Source: JBFJVZ01 sp041623895 (GTDB lineage Bacteria; Planctomycetota; Planctomycetia; Pirellulales; Pirellulaceae). Taken from it: 16,907 bases of DNA. Below the pieces are notes generated by a model. It ran no database searches, was not told where the DNA came from, and was given only the letters and a program-made list of their open reading frames with translations. Below are positions 1 to 7,948 of the stretch, one piece after another (positions within the stretch are counted from its first letter, which is position 1; each line of letters begins with the position of its first letter). The DNA is taken from assembly GCA_041623895.1 (NCBI GenBank), contig JBFJVZ010000130.1, positions 1 through 16,907 of the forward strand. Direction: 5' to 3'. Both the position numbers and the translations under genes were made by a program.

Positions 1-2
1 AG

Positions 3-1775
3 GCTGGCGGTAGCGAGGAACTGGCGCCGGCGTTTTGGGACGTCAAGCAGCTGGCTGGCCAAACCGTCACGCTGCAGATCGTGGACGCCGCGACCGGCGG
101 CTGGGGGCACATCAATGTCGACCACATTGTCCAGACCGACACGAAACCAAAACTGCCGGAACTGCTTCGGCGAGAGAAGACATTCACGGTCGCAGCCCGC
201 TACTTGATCATCCCGATTGCTAATAAAGGCAAAGCGAGCGGTCAGATTCAGCTCTTCGTCGCTGATCAGGAAGTCCGCAAGTACGGATTGAACATCGCCA
301 CCTCGACGGACACCACCGACTGGTACGCGTTCTTCACGATCGACGCCTACCAAGGCAAGCAAGCACGCGTTACAGCAAGCAAAGTCACCGAACAAGGCTT
401 TGCCCTGATCAAACAGTCCGACACGATTCCGGGCGAGGAAAACTTCTACACGGAGCCGCATCGACCGCAGTTCCACTTCACGCAGAAGGTCGGCTGGAAC
501 AACGACCCCAATGGGATGGTTTACCACGACGGCACGTGGCACTTATTCTTTCAGCACAATCCGGTCGCCCTGCCGTGGGGCAACATGACCTGGGGACATG
601 CAACCAGCAAAGACCTGCTTCACTGGCAGCAGCAGCCCAACAAATTGTTTCCAACCACGATGGCACAAGGTGCCTGTTTCTCCGGCGGAGCAACGGTCGA
701 CAAACAAAACACCGCCGGCTGGGGCAAGAATACGCTTGTCGCCTTCTTGACCGACACCGGTGCTGGTGAATCGATTGCTTACAGCACCGATGGCGGTAAG
801 ACATTCACGTGGTACGAAGGCAATCCCGTCGTCAAACACAAGGGCCGCGACCCAAAGGTCATCTGGTACGCCTACGACGACGCTGACAAGCCGCTGAACG
901 ACACGGCCAAGTCACTCGGCGGTCACTGGGTCATGGTCGTTTATGACGAACACCCCGACTACAAACGCAACGCCGCGTTCTACACGTCGACGAACCTGAA
1001 AGACTGGACCGAACAGAGCCACCTGCCCGGCTACTTCGAATGCACAGAACTGTTTGAGCTGGCGATCGGTGGCGACGAAATCAACACTCGCTGGGTCGTC
1101 TTTGCCGCAGACGCCAAATACGCCGTCGGCACGTTTGACGGGAAGACCTTTACCCCGGACCACGAAGGTAAGCATCAGGTCCACTGGGGGCCGTACTACG
1201 CCTCACAGACCTTCGACAATGCACCGGACGGCCGCAAGATCCAGATCGGCTGGCTGCGAATCGCTTCGCCCGGCCCGTACAACCAGCACTTCAGTTTTCC
1301 GCACCGGCTGACGCTCCGCAAGACCGACGACGGTATTCGCATGTTTGCCAAGCCGATCAGAGAAATCGAAAACCTGCGTGCCAAGACCAACAAAGCCGAG
1401 TCCCAGAATCTGATCGCTGACAATCCGGTGACGCTGCCGGTGGGAAGCGACCTGCTTGATGTTCGCCTGACAGTAGAAGTTGGCACCGCGACGGCGATCG
1501 ATTTGAAGCTGCCGGGTCGAACAATTACATACGACGTGAAGGCCGCGAAGCTGAATGAAGCGCCGCTCAAGCCGGCCGATGGCCGAATCAGCATTCAGGT
1601 GCTGGCCGACCGCTCGCTGACCGAAATCATCGGCAACGACGGGCGAGTCTTCATCAGCGGGCGCGGCCCGGAAAAGCTCGATCCAACCGAAGTCTCCGTC
1701 ACGGCCATCGGCGGCAACGCAAAGCTTGTGTCGCTGGAAGCTCACGAGCTGCAGTCCATTTGGGAAAAACGCTAA
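3..1775 (+). CDS. GH32 family glycosidase (levanase/fructosidase-like), 5'-truncated by window edge
   Basis: Exported-type GH32 hydrolase, expected to cleave beta-fructosyl bonds (levan, inulin or sucrose-like substrates); exact specificity cannot be read. The frame is open from base 3 with no stop, so the start and any signal peptide lie upstream; the in-frame GTG at 81 is internal to a domain. The first 40 or so codons are the end of an accessory module with a GGWGHINVDHI motif, which I equate with the DUF4980 module found N-terminal in GH32 enzymes. The five-bladed propeller follows: WNNDPNG with the nucleophile Asp at 504-506, RDP with the transition-state Asp at 849-851, and FECTELF with the acid/base Glu at 1038-1040 (ECT instead of the commoner ECP). 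The tail from about 1360 matches the GH32 C-terminal beta-sandwich. The family call is firm; the substrate is inference from family only. Confidence 0.93.
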   Translation, partial: AGGSEELAPAFWDVKQLAGQTVTLQIVDAATGGWGHINVDHIVQTDTKPKLPELLRREKTFTVAARYLIIPIANKGKASGQIQLFVADQEVRKYGLNIATSTDTTDWYAFFTIDAYQGKQARVTASKVTEQGFALIKQSDTIPGEENFYTEPHRPQFHFTQKVGWNNDPNGMVYHDGTWHLFFQHNPVALPWGNMTWGHATSKDLLHWQQQPNKLFPTTMAQGACFSGGATVDKQNTAGWGKNTLVAFLTDTGAGESIAYSTDGGKTFTWYEGNPVVKHKGRDPKVIWYAYDDADKPLNDTAKSLGGHWVMVVYDEHPDYKRNAAFYTSTNLKDWTEQSHLPGYFECTELFELAIGGDEINTRWVVFAADAKYAVGTFDGKTFTPDHEGKHQVHWGPYYASQTFDNAPDGRKIQIGWLRIASPGPYNQHFSFPHRLTLRKTDDGIRMFAKPIREIENLRAKTNKAESQNLIADNPVTLPVGSDLLDVRLTVEVGTATAIDLKLPGRTITYDVKAAKLNEAPLKPADGRISIQVLADRSLTEIIGNDGRVFISGRGPEKLDPTEVSVTAIGGNAKLVSLEAHELQSIWEKR

Positions 1776-1821
1776 GCCACCTCTTCGCTATCGATTACCT
1801 GAGACTGAAGAAGCAAGAGGC

Positions 1822-2721
1822 ATGATCACGGCTGCACCGAACTTGAAGAGCTGCATTAGTTCCTGGATGCTCACGGCGTTGTGCATCTGCGCCGGTCCGC
1901 TGTACGCAGCAAACGAGAAACCGGCGTGGAAACCGGTGCCGGGTCACATCATGACGAAGTGGGCGGATGACGTTGACCCCGACAACCCGCTGCCGGAATA
2001 TCCTCGGCCCCAGTTGGTGCGCGACAACTGGGTGAATCTGAATGGGCTGTGGGATTACGCGGTGACTCGCGCCAACGATCCTCAGCCCACCGGGTTTGAA
2101 GGGCAAATCCTGGTCCCGTTCTGTATCGAGTCCGCGCTCTCCGGGGTGAAGCGAAAGTTCACACGAGATGACCGGCTCTGGTATTCCCGCTCGTTTGACG
2201 CTCCGACGTTAGCGGAAGATGAACGTCTTCGCTTGAACTTCGGGGCCGTTGATTACGAAGCGACCGTGCGGATCAACGGAAAACAGGTCGGAACGCACAA
2301 GGGCGGCTACGACGCATTTTCATTTGATATCACGGACGCGGTTCAGCCCGGCGAGAACACGCTAGTGGTGTCGGTGCTTGATGCTCAAAACGGCCCGAAA
2401 GGAAAACAGAACTTCAATGCCTTCGATAACCCGCGATTCATTTTCTACACAGCGACCTCCGGCATCTACGCTTCGCCGCCCACATCGGATCGCAAATCAA
2501 CCGGTCTGGCCCGCGGCGGAGTGCCGAGCCTGAAACACGCCGCATCGCAGCCGATCCGCCTGGCCAAAGACGACATCCTGATGGCCGACTTCGAGAGCAG
2601 CGACTACGCCGGCTGGAAAACAACGGGCGACGCATTTGGCGACAAGCCTACCGGCACAAAAGACCGATCGAATCAGCTTCAGCCAACGCCGACGGAGAAT
2701 ACCGCTGCCGCAGAGCAGTAA
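1822..2721 (+). pseudogene. Truncated GH2 (beta-galactosidase-type) N-terminal domain ending in a foreign module stub
   Basis: A 299-codon frame starting at ATG 1822, 46 bp after the GH32 stop; this start gives a plausible signal peptide (residues 1-30, ending near LYAA). Residues about 60-216 are a GH2 sugar-binding domain: NLNGLWDY, VPFCIESALSG, RLNFGAVDYEATVRINGK, GGYDAFSFDIT and ATSGIY. GH2 enzymes normally continue for several hundred residues through an immunoglobulin-like domain and a TIM barrel carrying both catalytic Glu residues; all of that is absent. After Y216 there is about 37 residues of low-similarity sequence, then DDILMADFESSDYAGW and GDAFGDKP, which match the first strand of the module at the C-terminus of the double sulfatase downstream. 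The match stops within 25 residues and the frame ends at 2721. I read it as a deletion relic or chimera. A short stand-alone carbohydrate-binding protein is possible but less likely. Confidence 0.72.
2569..2650 (+). other. Truncated copy of the DUF4980-like module
   Basis: Codons here give DDILMADFESSDYAGW and GDAFGDKP, aligning without gaps to NDIVIADFEQTDYGNW and GDAFGEQP of the complete module at 7225-7674, with nucleotide similarity visible over the same stretch. The match ends after the DKP triplet and does not resume in any forward frame before the next gene. It is a 5' remnant of the module fused to the GH2 domain. Confidence 0.7.
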
Positions 2722-2767
2722 GGCCGTCGTCATTTCTAAAGTTCCAAATTCACCCGAAGACGTCCAA

Positions 2768-4189
2768 ATGAAATCGCTGCTCCATCCCTTCGCACGTCTC
2801 TTCGCCGTCGCCTGTTGCTGGCTATCGGCGGGGTTCGCCGCGGACCCGAAGATCAAACTGTTTGACATGGAGGCCATCCGCGACCCCGGCACGCTCGAAA
2901 TCAAGGTCCTGCGGGATTGGCATCTCGTTGAAGGTGCCGTCCCCACGCGGCAGAAGTTTGTCACCATCAACGTCGGTGAAATATGGCCGGGGCAGGATTA
3001 CCGGGTGCCGGTGCGGCTGGTGGTTCCCGCCGATCGCAAAGCAAAGGGCTTTCATCTCACCGGTGGAAACAATCCAGAACAATTATCGCGGGACAGACCC
3101 GTCTGGGCGATCGAGCAGGTTTTGTTGCGGGGCGGAGTTGGCTTGGTTTACACGGTCGTTCAGGATCCCGGGCGAATGGGACTCGGGGCACTGGGCAGGG
3201 TTTCGGAAGTTCGTTTTGCCAAGTCCTTGGACCCGCATGACAAAGTGCAGTATTGGGCCTGGCCAGCGACTTTGATGCGTGCCGTCACGCTTGCCCATGC
3301 GGAGACCGATCACTTCAAGCCGGGTAAGGTTGCCATGACCGGTGGATCGAAGAATGGTGCCTCGCCATCGATGGCGATTCTGCACGACGATCGGATGACT
3401 GCGGTGCATGCGACCGTGTCGCCGATCTGGGATTCACCGCTCCGGCTTTGTGACCGGGCGGCCTGGAAAGAACTACAAGAGCAGCCCGGAAATAAAGGCG
3501 GCTTCGCGGGCGGCCACTTCGGACCTGCTTTCAACCAAGCAGCACTTGACGCTGGCCACACTTGGGAGGAGCTCGAAAAGTTCGCGGAGAACGTCTCCGG
3601 CGGCGTCTTCATCTCACGCAACCTTGATGCACTCCGTCGTCGCGGCGTGGAAATGTTGTTTCATCCGGGAACACACGATTTTGTCGCCTACGATCTGGCC
3701 TGGGGCGGGGCGCATCATCCGGAGATTCCGGTTTATCTTGGTGCCAATACCGGGCACGGAAAGAAGAACGGTCATCCGCAGATCGAGCGCGACAATCGCA
3801 ACCGGGATGCGTTTCTACTTCGGCATTTCTTTCCGGAGAAAGTCGATCGCCTGCTGGCCGCTCCTGTCGTCAAGCACAAGATCGAAGGCGGCCGACTGAA
3901 GGTTGAGGTGCGTTTCGAGTTGGATTCCGGCGAGCAGAGCGGCCGCATCTGGTGGATCTATGATCGCGCTCCCGACGGCAGTCCGGGTTACCTAAGCAAG
4001 CTCATTCCCGATGAGAACTCCGCGGAAATGATCCACGACTCCGAGCGGGGCGTGTGGACGGCCGAGATCAAGCTTGACCCGACGGCCTCCCGCATCGACT
4101 TCTTCAGCAACCATCGAAAGACGCTCCATTACGATGGCAGGCCCTACGCCACCTATCTTTCCAGTCCCTATACTCGCGTGAGTTGGTGA
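2768..4189 (+). CDS. Secreted alpha/beta-hydrolase, PhoPQ-activated pathogenicity-related-like
   Basis: 473-residue protein. The ATG at 2768 is preferred over earlier in-frame starts because it opens a clear signal peptide (MKSLLHPFARLFAVACCWLSA, cleavage near GFAA). The core looks like a serine alpha/beta-hydrolase: an early HLTGGNNP segment, then VAMTGGSKNGASP with nucleophile candidate Ser194 in a GGSKNG elbow. That elbow resembles GASKRG of PhoPQ-activated pathogenicity-related proteins and GCSRNG of glucuronoyl esterases (CE15). Candidate acid and His residues are in MLFHPGTHDF and LGANTGHGKKNGH. A final beta-rich region (about residue 370 on) follows the hydrolase core. It sits 46 bp after the GH2 relic and 119 bp before the double sulfatase, so an esterase or deacylase acting on the same polysaccharide is plausible. 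The substrate is unknown and the family assignment rests on motif resemblance only. Confidence 0.68.
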   Translation: MKSLLHPFARLFAVACCWLSAGFAADPKIKLFDMEAIRDPGTLEIKVLRDWHLVEGAVPTRQKFVTINVGEIWPGQDYRVPVRLVVPADRKAKGFHLTGGNNPEQLSRDRPVWAIEQVLLRGGVGLVYTVVQDPGRMGLGALGRVSEVRFAKSLDPHDKVQYWAWPATLMRAVTLAHAETDHFKPGKVAMTGGSKNGASPSMAILHDDRMTAVHATVSPIWDSPLRLCDRAAWKELQEQPGNKGGFAGGHFGPAFNQAALDAGHTWEELEKFAENVSGGVFISRNLDALRRRGVEMLFHPGTHDFVAYDLAWGGAHHPEIPVYLGANTGHGKKNGHPQIERDNRNRDAFLLRHFFPEKVDRLLAAPVVKHKIEGGRLKVEVRFELDSGEQSGRIWWIYDRAPDGSPGYLSKLIPDENSAEMIHDSERGVWTAEIKLDPTASRIDFFSNHRKTLHYDGRPYATYLSSPYTRVSW

Positions 4190-4308
4190 TCCGACACAAG
4201 CAAGAGCTTATCGTCATACTTCAAACAAGACATCGGCGGATGCGAGCAGCTGGCATCGAGCGCAAGTCACATCTGGCAACAACAGAAACCAATCAAGAAA
4301 TCGAAACG

Positions 4309-7300
4309 ATGATCAGATCATTCCATGGATCCCTGCTGCCGTCGCTGGGGTTGTGCCTGTTCCTGTGCGCCGCGTCACCGGCTGCCGAAAAACCCAACGT
4401 TGTCTTCATCTTTATCGATGATATGGGCTATGGAGACATCGGCCCGTTTGGAAATACAGTCAACCAAACGCCGAACCTGGATCGCATGGCAAGAGAAGGC
4501 AATGTGTTGCGGGCGTTTTACGTTTCCAATACCGCCTGCACGCCATCGCGATCGGCGCTAATGACTGGGACCTACGCGCATCGCATCGGGATGGACCAGT
4601 CCGTGGTGTTCCCCGGCGAGAAACGTGGACTCCATCCCGACGAGATTACGATCGCGGAATTACTCAAGGAACAAGGTTACGCGACCGGATGTTTCGGCAA
4701 ATGGCATCTCGGTGATCAGCCCGAGTTCTTACCGCTGGCCCAGGGATTTGACGAATACTTCGGGATTCCGTATTCCAACGACATGTGGCCGGGGAACAAG
4801 CGTGGTAATCCGGTCACCAACCGCGGCCCCTACACGCCGCTTCCCATCATTCGACAGAACCAGGCGGTGGCTTACGTCAGCGACGGTTCGGATCAGTCAT
4901 TGCTCTGCGAAGTCATGACCGACGAGGCGGTCAAGTTCATCAAAGCGCATCAAAAAGAGCCGTTCTTTCTTTACTTGCCTCACGCCTACGTTCATTACCC
5001 GCGTTACGCGCGTCCGGCGATCTATGAAAAAGCCGGCGGCGATGTCAATCGCTCCAACGTCGAAGAGGTCGATACCAGTGTCGGACGCGTGCTCGATACT
5101 TTGCGGGAACTCAAACTCGACAAGAACACGCTGGTTGTCTTCACTTCAGACAACGGCGGCGCGGGCGGCATGAGCATGGGCCCGCTGCGAGGCGGCAAAG
5201 GTGGACCAAAATACGAAGGCCACATGCGGGAACCGACCATCACGTGGTGGCCCGGGACAATCCCGGCCGGAGTCGAAAGCGACGAGATCGTTGCGACCAT
5301 CGATATGCTGCCTTCGCTGGCAAGACTAACCGGTGCGAAAGTTCCGGATGATCGGACCATCGATGGCAAGGACGCGCTCGATGTGCTGTTGGGTAAGCCG
5401 GCCGCCAAGTCACCGCACGAGATCCTGTATTACGAGATCGATGGTATTCGGCGAGGAAAATGGAAACTGGTCCGCACCGGCAGGGCCGGAAAACGAACGT
5501 CTGAGCTTTATGACCTGGAGACGGACATTGGCGAGCAGAAGAATCTCGCCGCCCAGCATCCTGAGATTGTCAAAGAACTCGACGAGCTTCTCGATGCGCA
5601 CGCCCGGAGGATCGCCGCCGACACTCGTCCGGCCGCCTTTATCGACGACGCGAAACCGATCATTTCCGCACCGGGCGAGCTGCCCCGCTTGCGAGATTTG
5701 ATGGGGCTTGCCGACGTCCGAGCCGCTAACGAAGACATCTCGGCTACGCCCACAGGCACGTTAAATTCGGTCGCTCGCAAGGACCTGCCAAACGTGCTGT
5801 TCATCGCCATCGACGACATGAACGATTGGACAACGTTGTTTGACGAAAAGAATCCGATCCAGACGCCCAACCTGAAACGGCTCGCCGCGCGGGGAGCATT
5901 TTTCTCCAAAGCGTATTGCGCGGTACCCGCCTGCAATCCGTCACGGACGGCGATTCTGACGGGATTGAGCCCTGTCACTTCGGGCGTCTACAGCAACGGC
6001 CAATCGTGGAAACAGTTGCTGCCGGACGTCGTGACCCTGCCGCAGTATTTCGGGCAACTGGGCTACACAACCAAAGGCGGCGGCAAGATCTTTCACCACG
6101 GGAAAACGGGATCAGACCGAGAGGACAAACCGTCGTTTCAAGAGTTCTTTCAATTGCAACTCCACGCCGGCAAACCGGACGTTAACTACAACGGCTACGT
6201 TCGCGGCCGCGATCCGAAACAACTGGCAAGTCCAAGTTGGGATTGGGGTGTGCATGACGTCGAGAAACAAACGGACGAGTACACCGTCGACTATGTCACC
6301 GAGGTGATGAAGACCGAGTCGCGGGACAAACCGCTGTTTCTGGCGGCTGGCATCTTTCGCCCACATCTTCCGTTCTGGGCACCGCCGCGATCGTTCGCAC
6401 GATATCCGTTTGACAAAGTGAAACTGCCACCGCGACCGGCGGATGATCTTGACGACGTGCCGCCGATCGGCGTGCAAATGTCACGCACCGAGTCTTTCAT
6501 TTTTGACAACACGATCAAACCGCCGGAAAACCGACCTGGCAGCCTTAAGAAAATGGTGCAGTGTTACCAGGCATCCGCCGACTACGCGGATCAGATGGTG
6601 GGTCGCTTGATCGATCAACTTGCCGCTAGTCGCCGCGCTGACAATACGATCATCGTTCTATGGTCCGATCACGGCTATCACCTGGGCGATAAGAATGCGA
6701 CAGTCAAGTTCACACTTTGGGAAAAAGCCAATCACGTGCCCTTCATTATCGTGGCTCCTGGTGTGACCAGGCCGGGAACCGTGATCGATCGACCGGTCAG
6801 CTTGCTGGACATCTACCCCACGCTAATCGACCTCGCCGGCTTGCCGAAAAAGCAGGACCTGGACGGAGTCAGTTTGCTGCCGCTGATCAAGAATCCGAAA
6901 GCTGAATGGGATCGCCCCGCCGTGATGACTCAGGGAGCAGGCAATCACGCGATTCGCAGCGATCGCTGGCGATACATCCACTATGCCGACGGAACTGAGG
7001 AGCTATACGATCACGACAATGATCCGTGGGAACACACAAATCTGGCAAGCCATGCTGAACACGCGGACGTGATCGCAGCCCACAAGAAATGGTTGCCGCA
7101 AAATCCTCAGCCAAAAAAGGCGTTGGCCTCGGGCCCCAAACGAACGCAGCCTGCGATCAAACTCGCCAACAATCGCCCCACGCGAATCGATGTCACGCCG
7201 GTTCATTACGAAGCCGCCGAAAACGACATCGTGATCGCGGACTTCGAGCAGACCGACTACGGCAATTGGCAAATCATCGGTGACGCGTTTGGCGAGCAGC

Positions 7301-7791
7301 CCGCACACGCCGAAACTCATAAGAACCGGGCCTCCGGTTATCTGGGCAAAGGATTTCTGAATACATATCTGAACGGCGACAAATCCACGGGCGAGCTGAT
7401 CTCACCACCGTTCCGAATCGGGCGCAAGCACATCAACTTCCTGATCGGTGGCGGCAACCATCCCGGCCGGGCCGGTATCCAGCTTCGCGTGGATGACAAA
7501 ACCGTGCGAACTGCGACCGGGTACTCGCTCAAGAACTCGAAAAACCAGGAAGTCATGGATTGGCAGTCGTTCGATGTTGCTGAGTTCGTTGGCAAGCAGG
7601 CAGTGATCAAGATCGTCGACAAGCATTCCGGTGGCTGGGGGCACACCGTGGTCGATCACATCTTCCAATCAGATAAGCCGATGCCGTGTTCGTTGCCGGA
7701 AAACTGGCAAGCAGCCAAACCGGTTCCCCCATCGACTGTTCCGGAACCTGCGCCACTGCGGCGCGATGGATGTTATTGCGGAGTGCCGTAG
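4309..7791 (+). CDS. Tandem double S1 sulfatase with C-terminal DUF4980-like module
   Basis: 1160-residue exported protein. The ATG at 4309 opens a signal peptide (MIRSFHGSLLPSLGLCLFLC, cleavage near ASPAA); the open frame upstream has no such signal. Domain 1 (about 28-455) is arylsulfatase/GalNAc-6-sulfatase-like: metal site IDDMGYGD (D37, D38), formylglycine site CTPSR (C77), GKWHLG (K131, H133), TSDNGG (D281, N282) and a C-terminal LYDLETD segment. Domain 2 (about 493-950) is iduronate-2-sulfatase-like: IDDMND (D502, D503), CNPSR (C542), GGKIFHHG, WSDHGYHLGD (D787, H788), LLDIYPTL and EELYDHDNDP. Both therefore look catalytically intact and both need Cys-to-formylglycine conversion by a maturase not seen here. 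Residues about 973-1122 form a module with ADFEQTDYGNW and GGWGHTVVDHI, like the one before the GH32 catalytic domain. A Cys-containing tail follows. Domain 2 has no signal peptide of its own. The two specificities presumably differ; neither can be named. Confidence 0.9.
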   Translation: MIRSFHGSLLPSLGLCLFLCAASPAAEKPNVVFIFIDDMGYGDIGPFGNTVNQTPNLDRMAREGNVLRAFYVSNTACTPSRSALMTGTYAHRIGMDQSVVFPGEKRGLHPDEITIAELLKEQGYATGCFGKWHLGDQPEFLPLAQGFDEYFGIPYSNDMWPGNKRGNPVTNRGPYTPLPIIRQNQAVAYVSDGSDQSLLCEVMTDEAVKFIKAHQKEPFFLYLPHAYVHYPRYARPAIYEKAGGDVNRSNVEEVDTSVGRVLDTLRELKLDKNTLVVFTSDNGGAGGMSMGPLRGGKGGPKYEGHMREPTITWWPGTIPAGVESDEIVATIDMLPSLARLTGAKVPDDRTIDGKDALDVLLGKPAAKSPHEILYYEIDGIRRGKWKLVRTGRAGKRTSELYDLETDIGEQKNLAAQHPEIVKELDELLDAHARRIAADTRPAAFIDDAKPIISAPGELPRLRDLMGLADVRAANEDISATPTGTLNSVARKDLPNVLFIAIDDMNDWTTLFDEKNPIQTPNLKRLAARGAFFSKAYCAVPACNPSRTAILTGLSPVTSGVYSNGQSWKQLLPDVVTLPQYFGQLGYTTKGGGKIFHHGKTGSDREDKPSFQEFFQLQLHAGKPDVNYNGYVRGRDPKQLASPSWDWGVHDVEKQTDEYTVDYVTEVMKTESRDKPLFLAAGIFRPHLPFWAPPRSFARYPFDKVKLPPRPADDLDDVPPIGVQMSRTESFIFDNTIKPPENRPGSLKKMVQCYQASADYADQMVGRLIDQLAASRRADNTIIVLWSDHGYHLGDKNATVKFTLWEKANHVPFIIVAPGVTRPGTVIDRPVSLLDIYPTLIDLAGLPKKQDLDGVSLLPLIKNPKAEWDRPAVMTQGAGNHAIRSDRWRYIHYADGTEELYDHDNDPWEHTNLASHAEHADVIAAHKKWLPQNPQPKKALASGPKRTQPAIKLANNRPTRIDVTPVHYEAAENDIVIADFEQTDYGNWQIIGDAFGEQPAHAETHKNRASGYLGKGFLNTYLNGDKSTGELISPPFRIGRKHINFLIGGGNHPGRAGIQLRVDDKTVRTATGYSLKNSKNQEVMDWQSFDVAEFVGKQAVIKIVDKHSGGWGHTVVDHIFQSDKPMPCSLPENWQAAKPVPPSTVPEPAPLRRDGCYCGVP
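7225..7674 (+). other. DUF4980-like accessory module inside the double sulfatase
   Basis: A domain of about 150 residues at the C-terminal end of the double sulfatase. Visible motifs in order are ADFEQTDYGNW, GDAFGEQP, GYLGKGFLNTYLNGDKSTG, LISPPFRIGR, NFLIGGGNHPG, VRTATG, WQSFDVAEFVGKQ and GGWGHTVVDHIFQSD. This pattern is the beta-rich module I know from the N-terminus of bacterial GH32 enzymes (DUF4980). Its end is repeated at the left edge of the window before the GH32 domain, and its beginning at 2569-2650 in the GH2 relic. It probably binds carbohydrate, by analogy with its position next to catalytic domains; that role is inference. Confidence 0.75.
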
Positions 7792-7865
7792 ACAGACAGG
7801 CGACCCACATCGGACAACCGTGTACAATGTGGACTTCCAACGGCCGAACTTTGGGGGTAGCGGAA

Positions 7866-7915
7866 GTCGCCAAGACTTTCGGCACGGCCGCTGACGACTA
7901 CCGAAATTCTGCGAC
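7866..7915. repeat. Imperfect inverted repeat upstream of the third sulfatase gene
   Basis: The 157-bp gap 7792-7948 contains gtcgccaagactttcgg at 7866-7882 and ccgaaattctgcgac at 7901-7915. The second is the reverse complement of the first apart from two extra bases in the left arm and two changed positions. The 18-bp spacer is cacggccgctgacgacta. It could form a hairpin in the leader of the sulfatase gene or be a degenerate member of a dispersed planctomycete intergenic repeat; I recall similar sequences in that group but cannot confirm it here. There is no T-tract, so it does not look like an intrinsic terminator. Confidence 0.55.
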
Positions 7916-7948
7916 AAAATATTCCGGAAAGCGTCTTCTCATTCAACG

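Noticed and set aside
81..1775. GTG at 81 as the start of the GH32 gene
   Set aside because: The frame is open to base 3 and the upstream codons continue a recognisable module, so the GTG is an internal valine.
7823..7828. TACAAT as a promoter -10 box
   Set aside because: No -35-like hexamer at suitable spacing, and planctomycete promoters are poorly defined; too weak to list.
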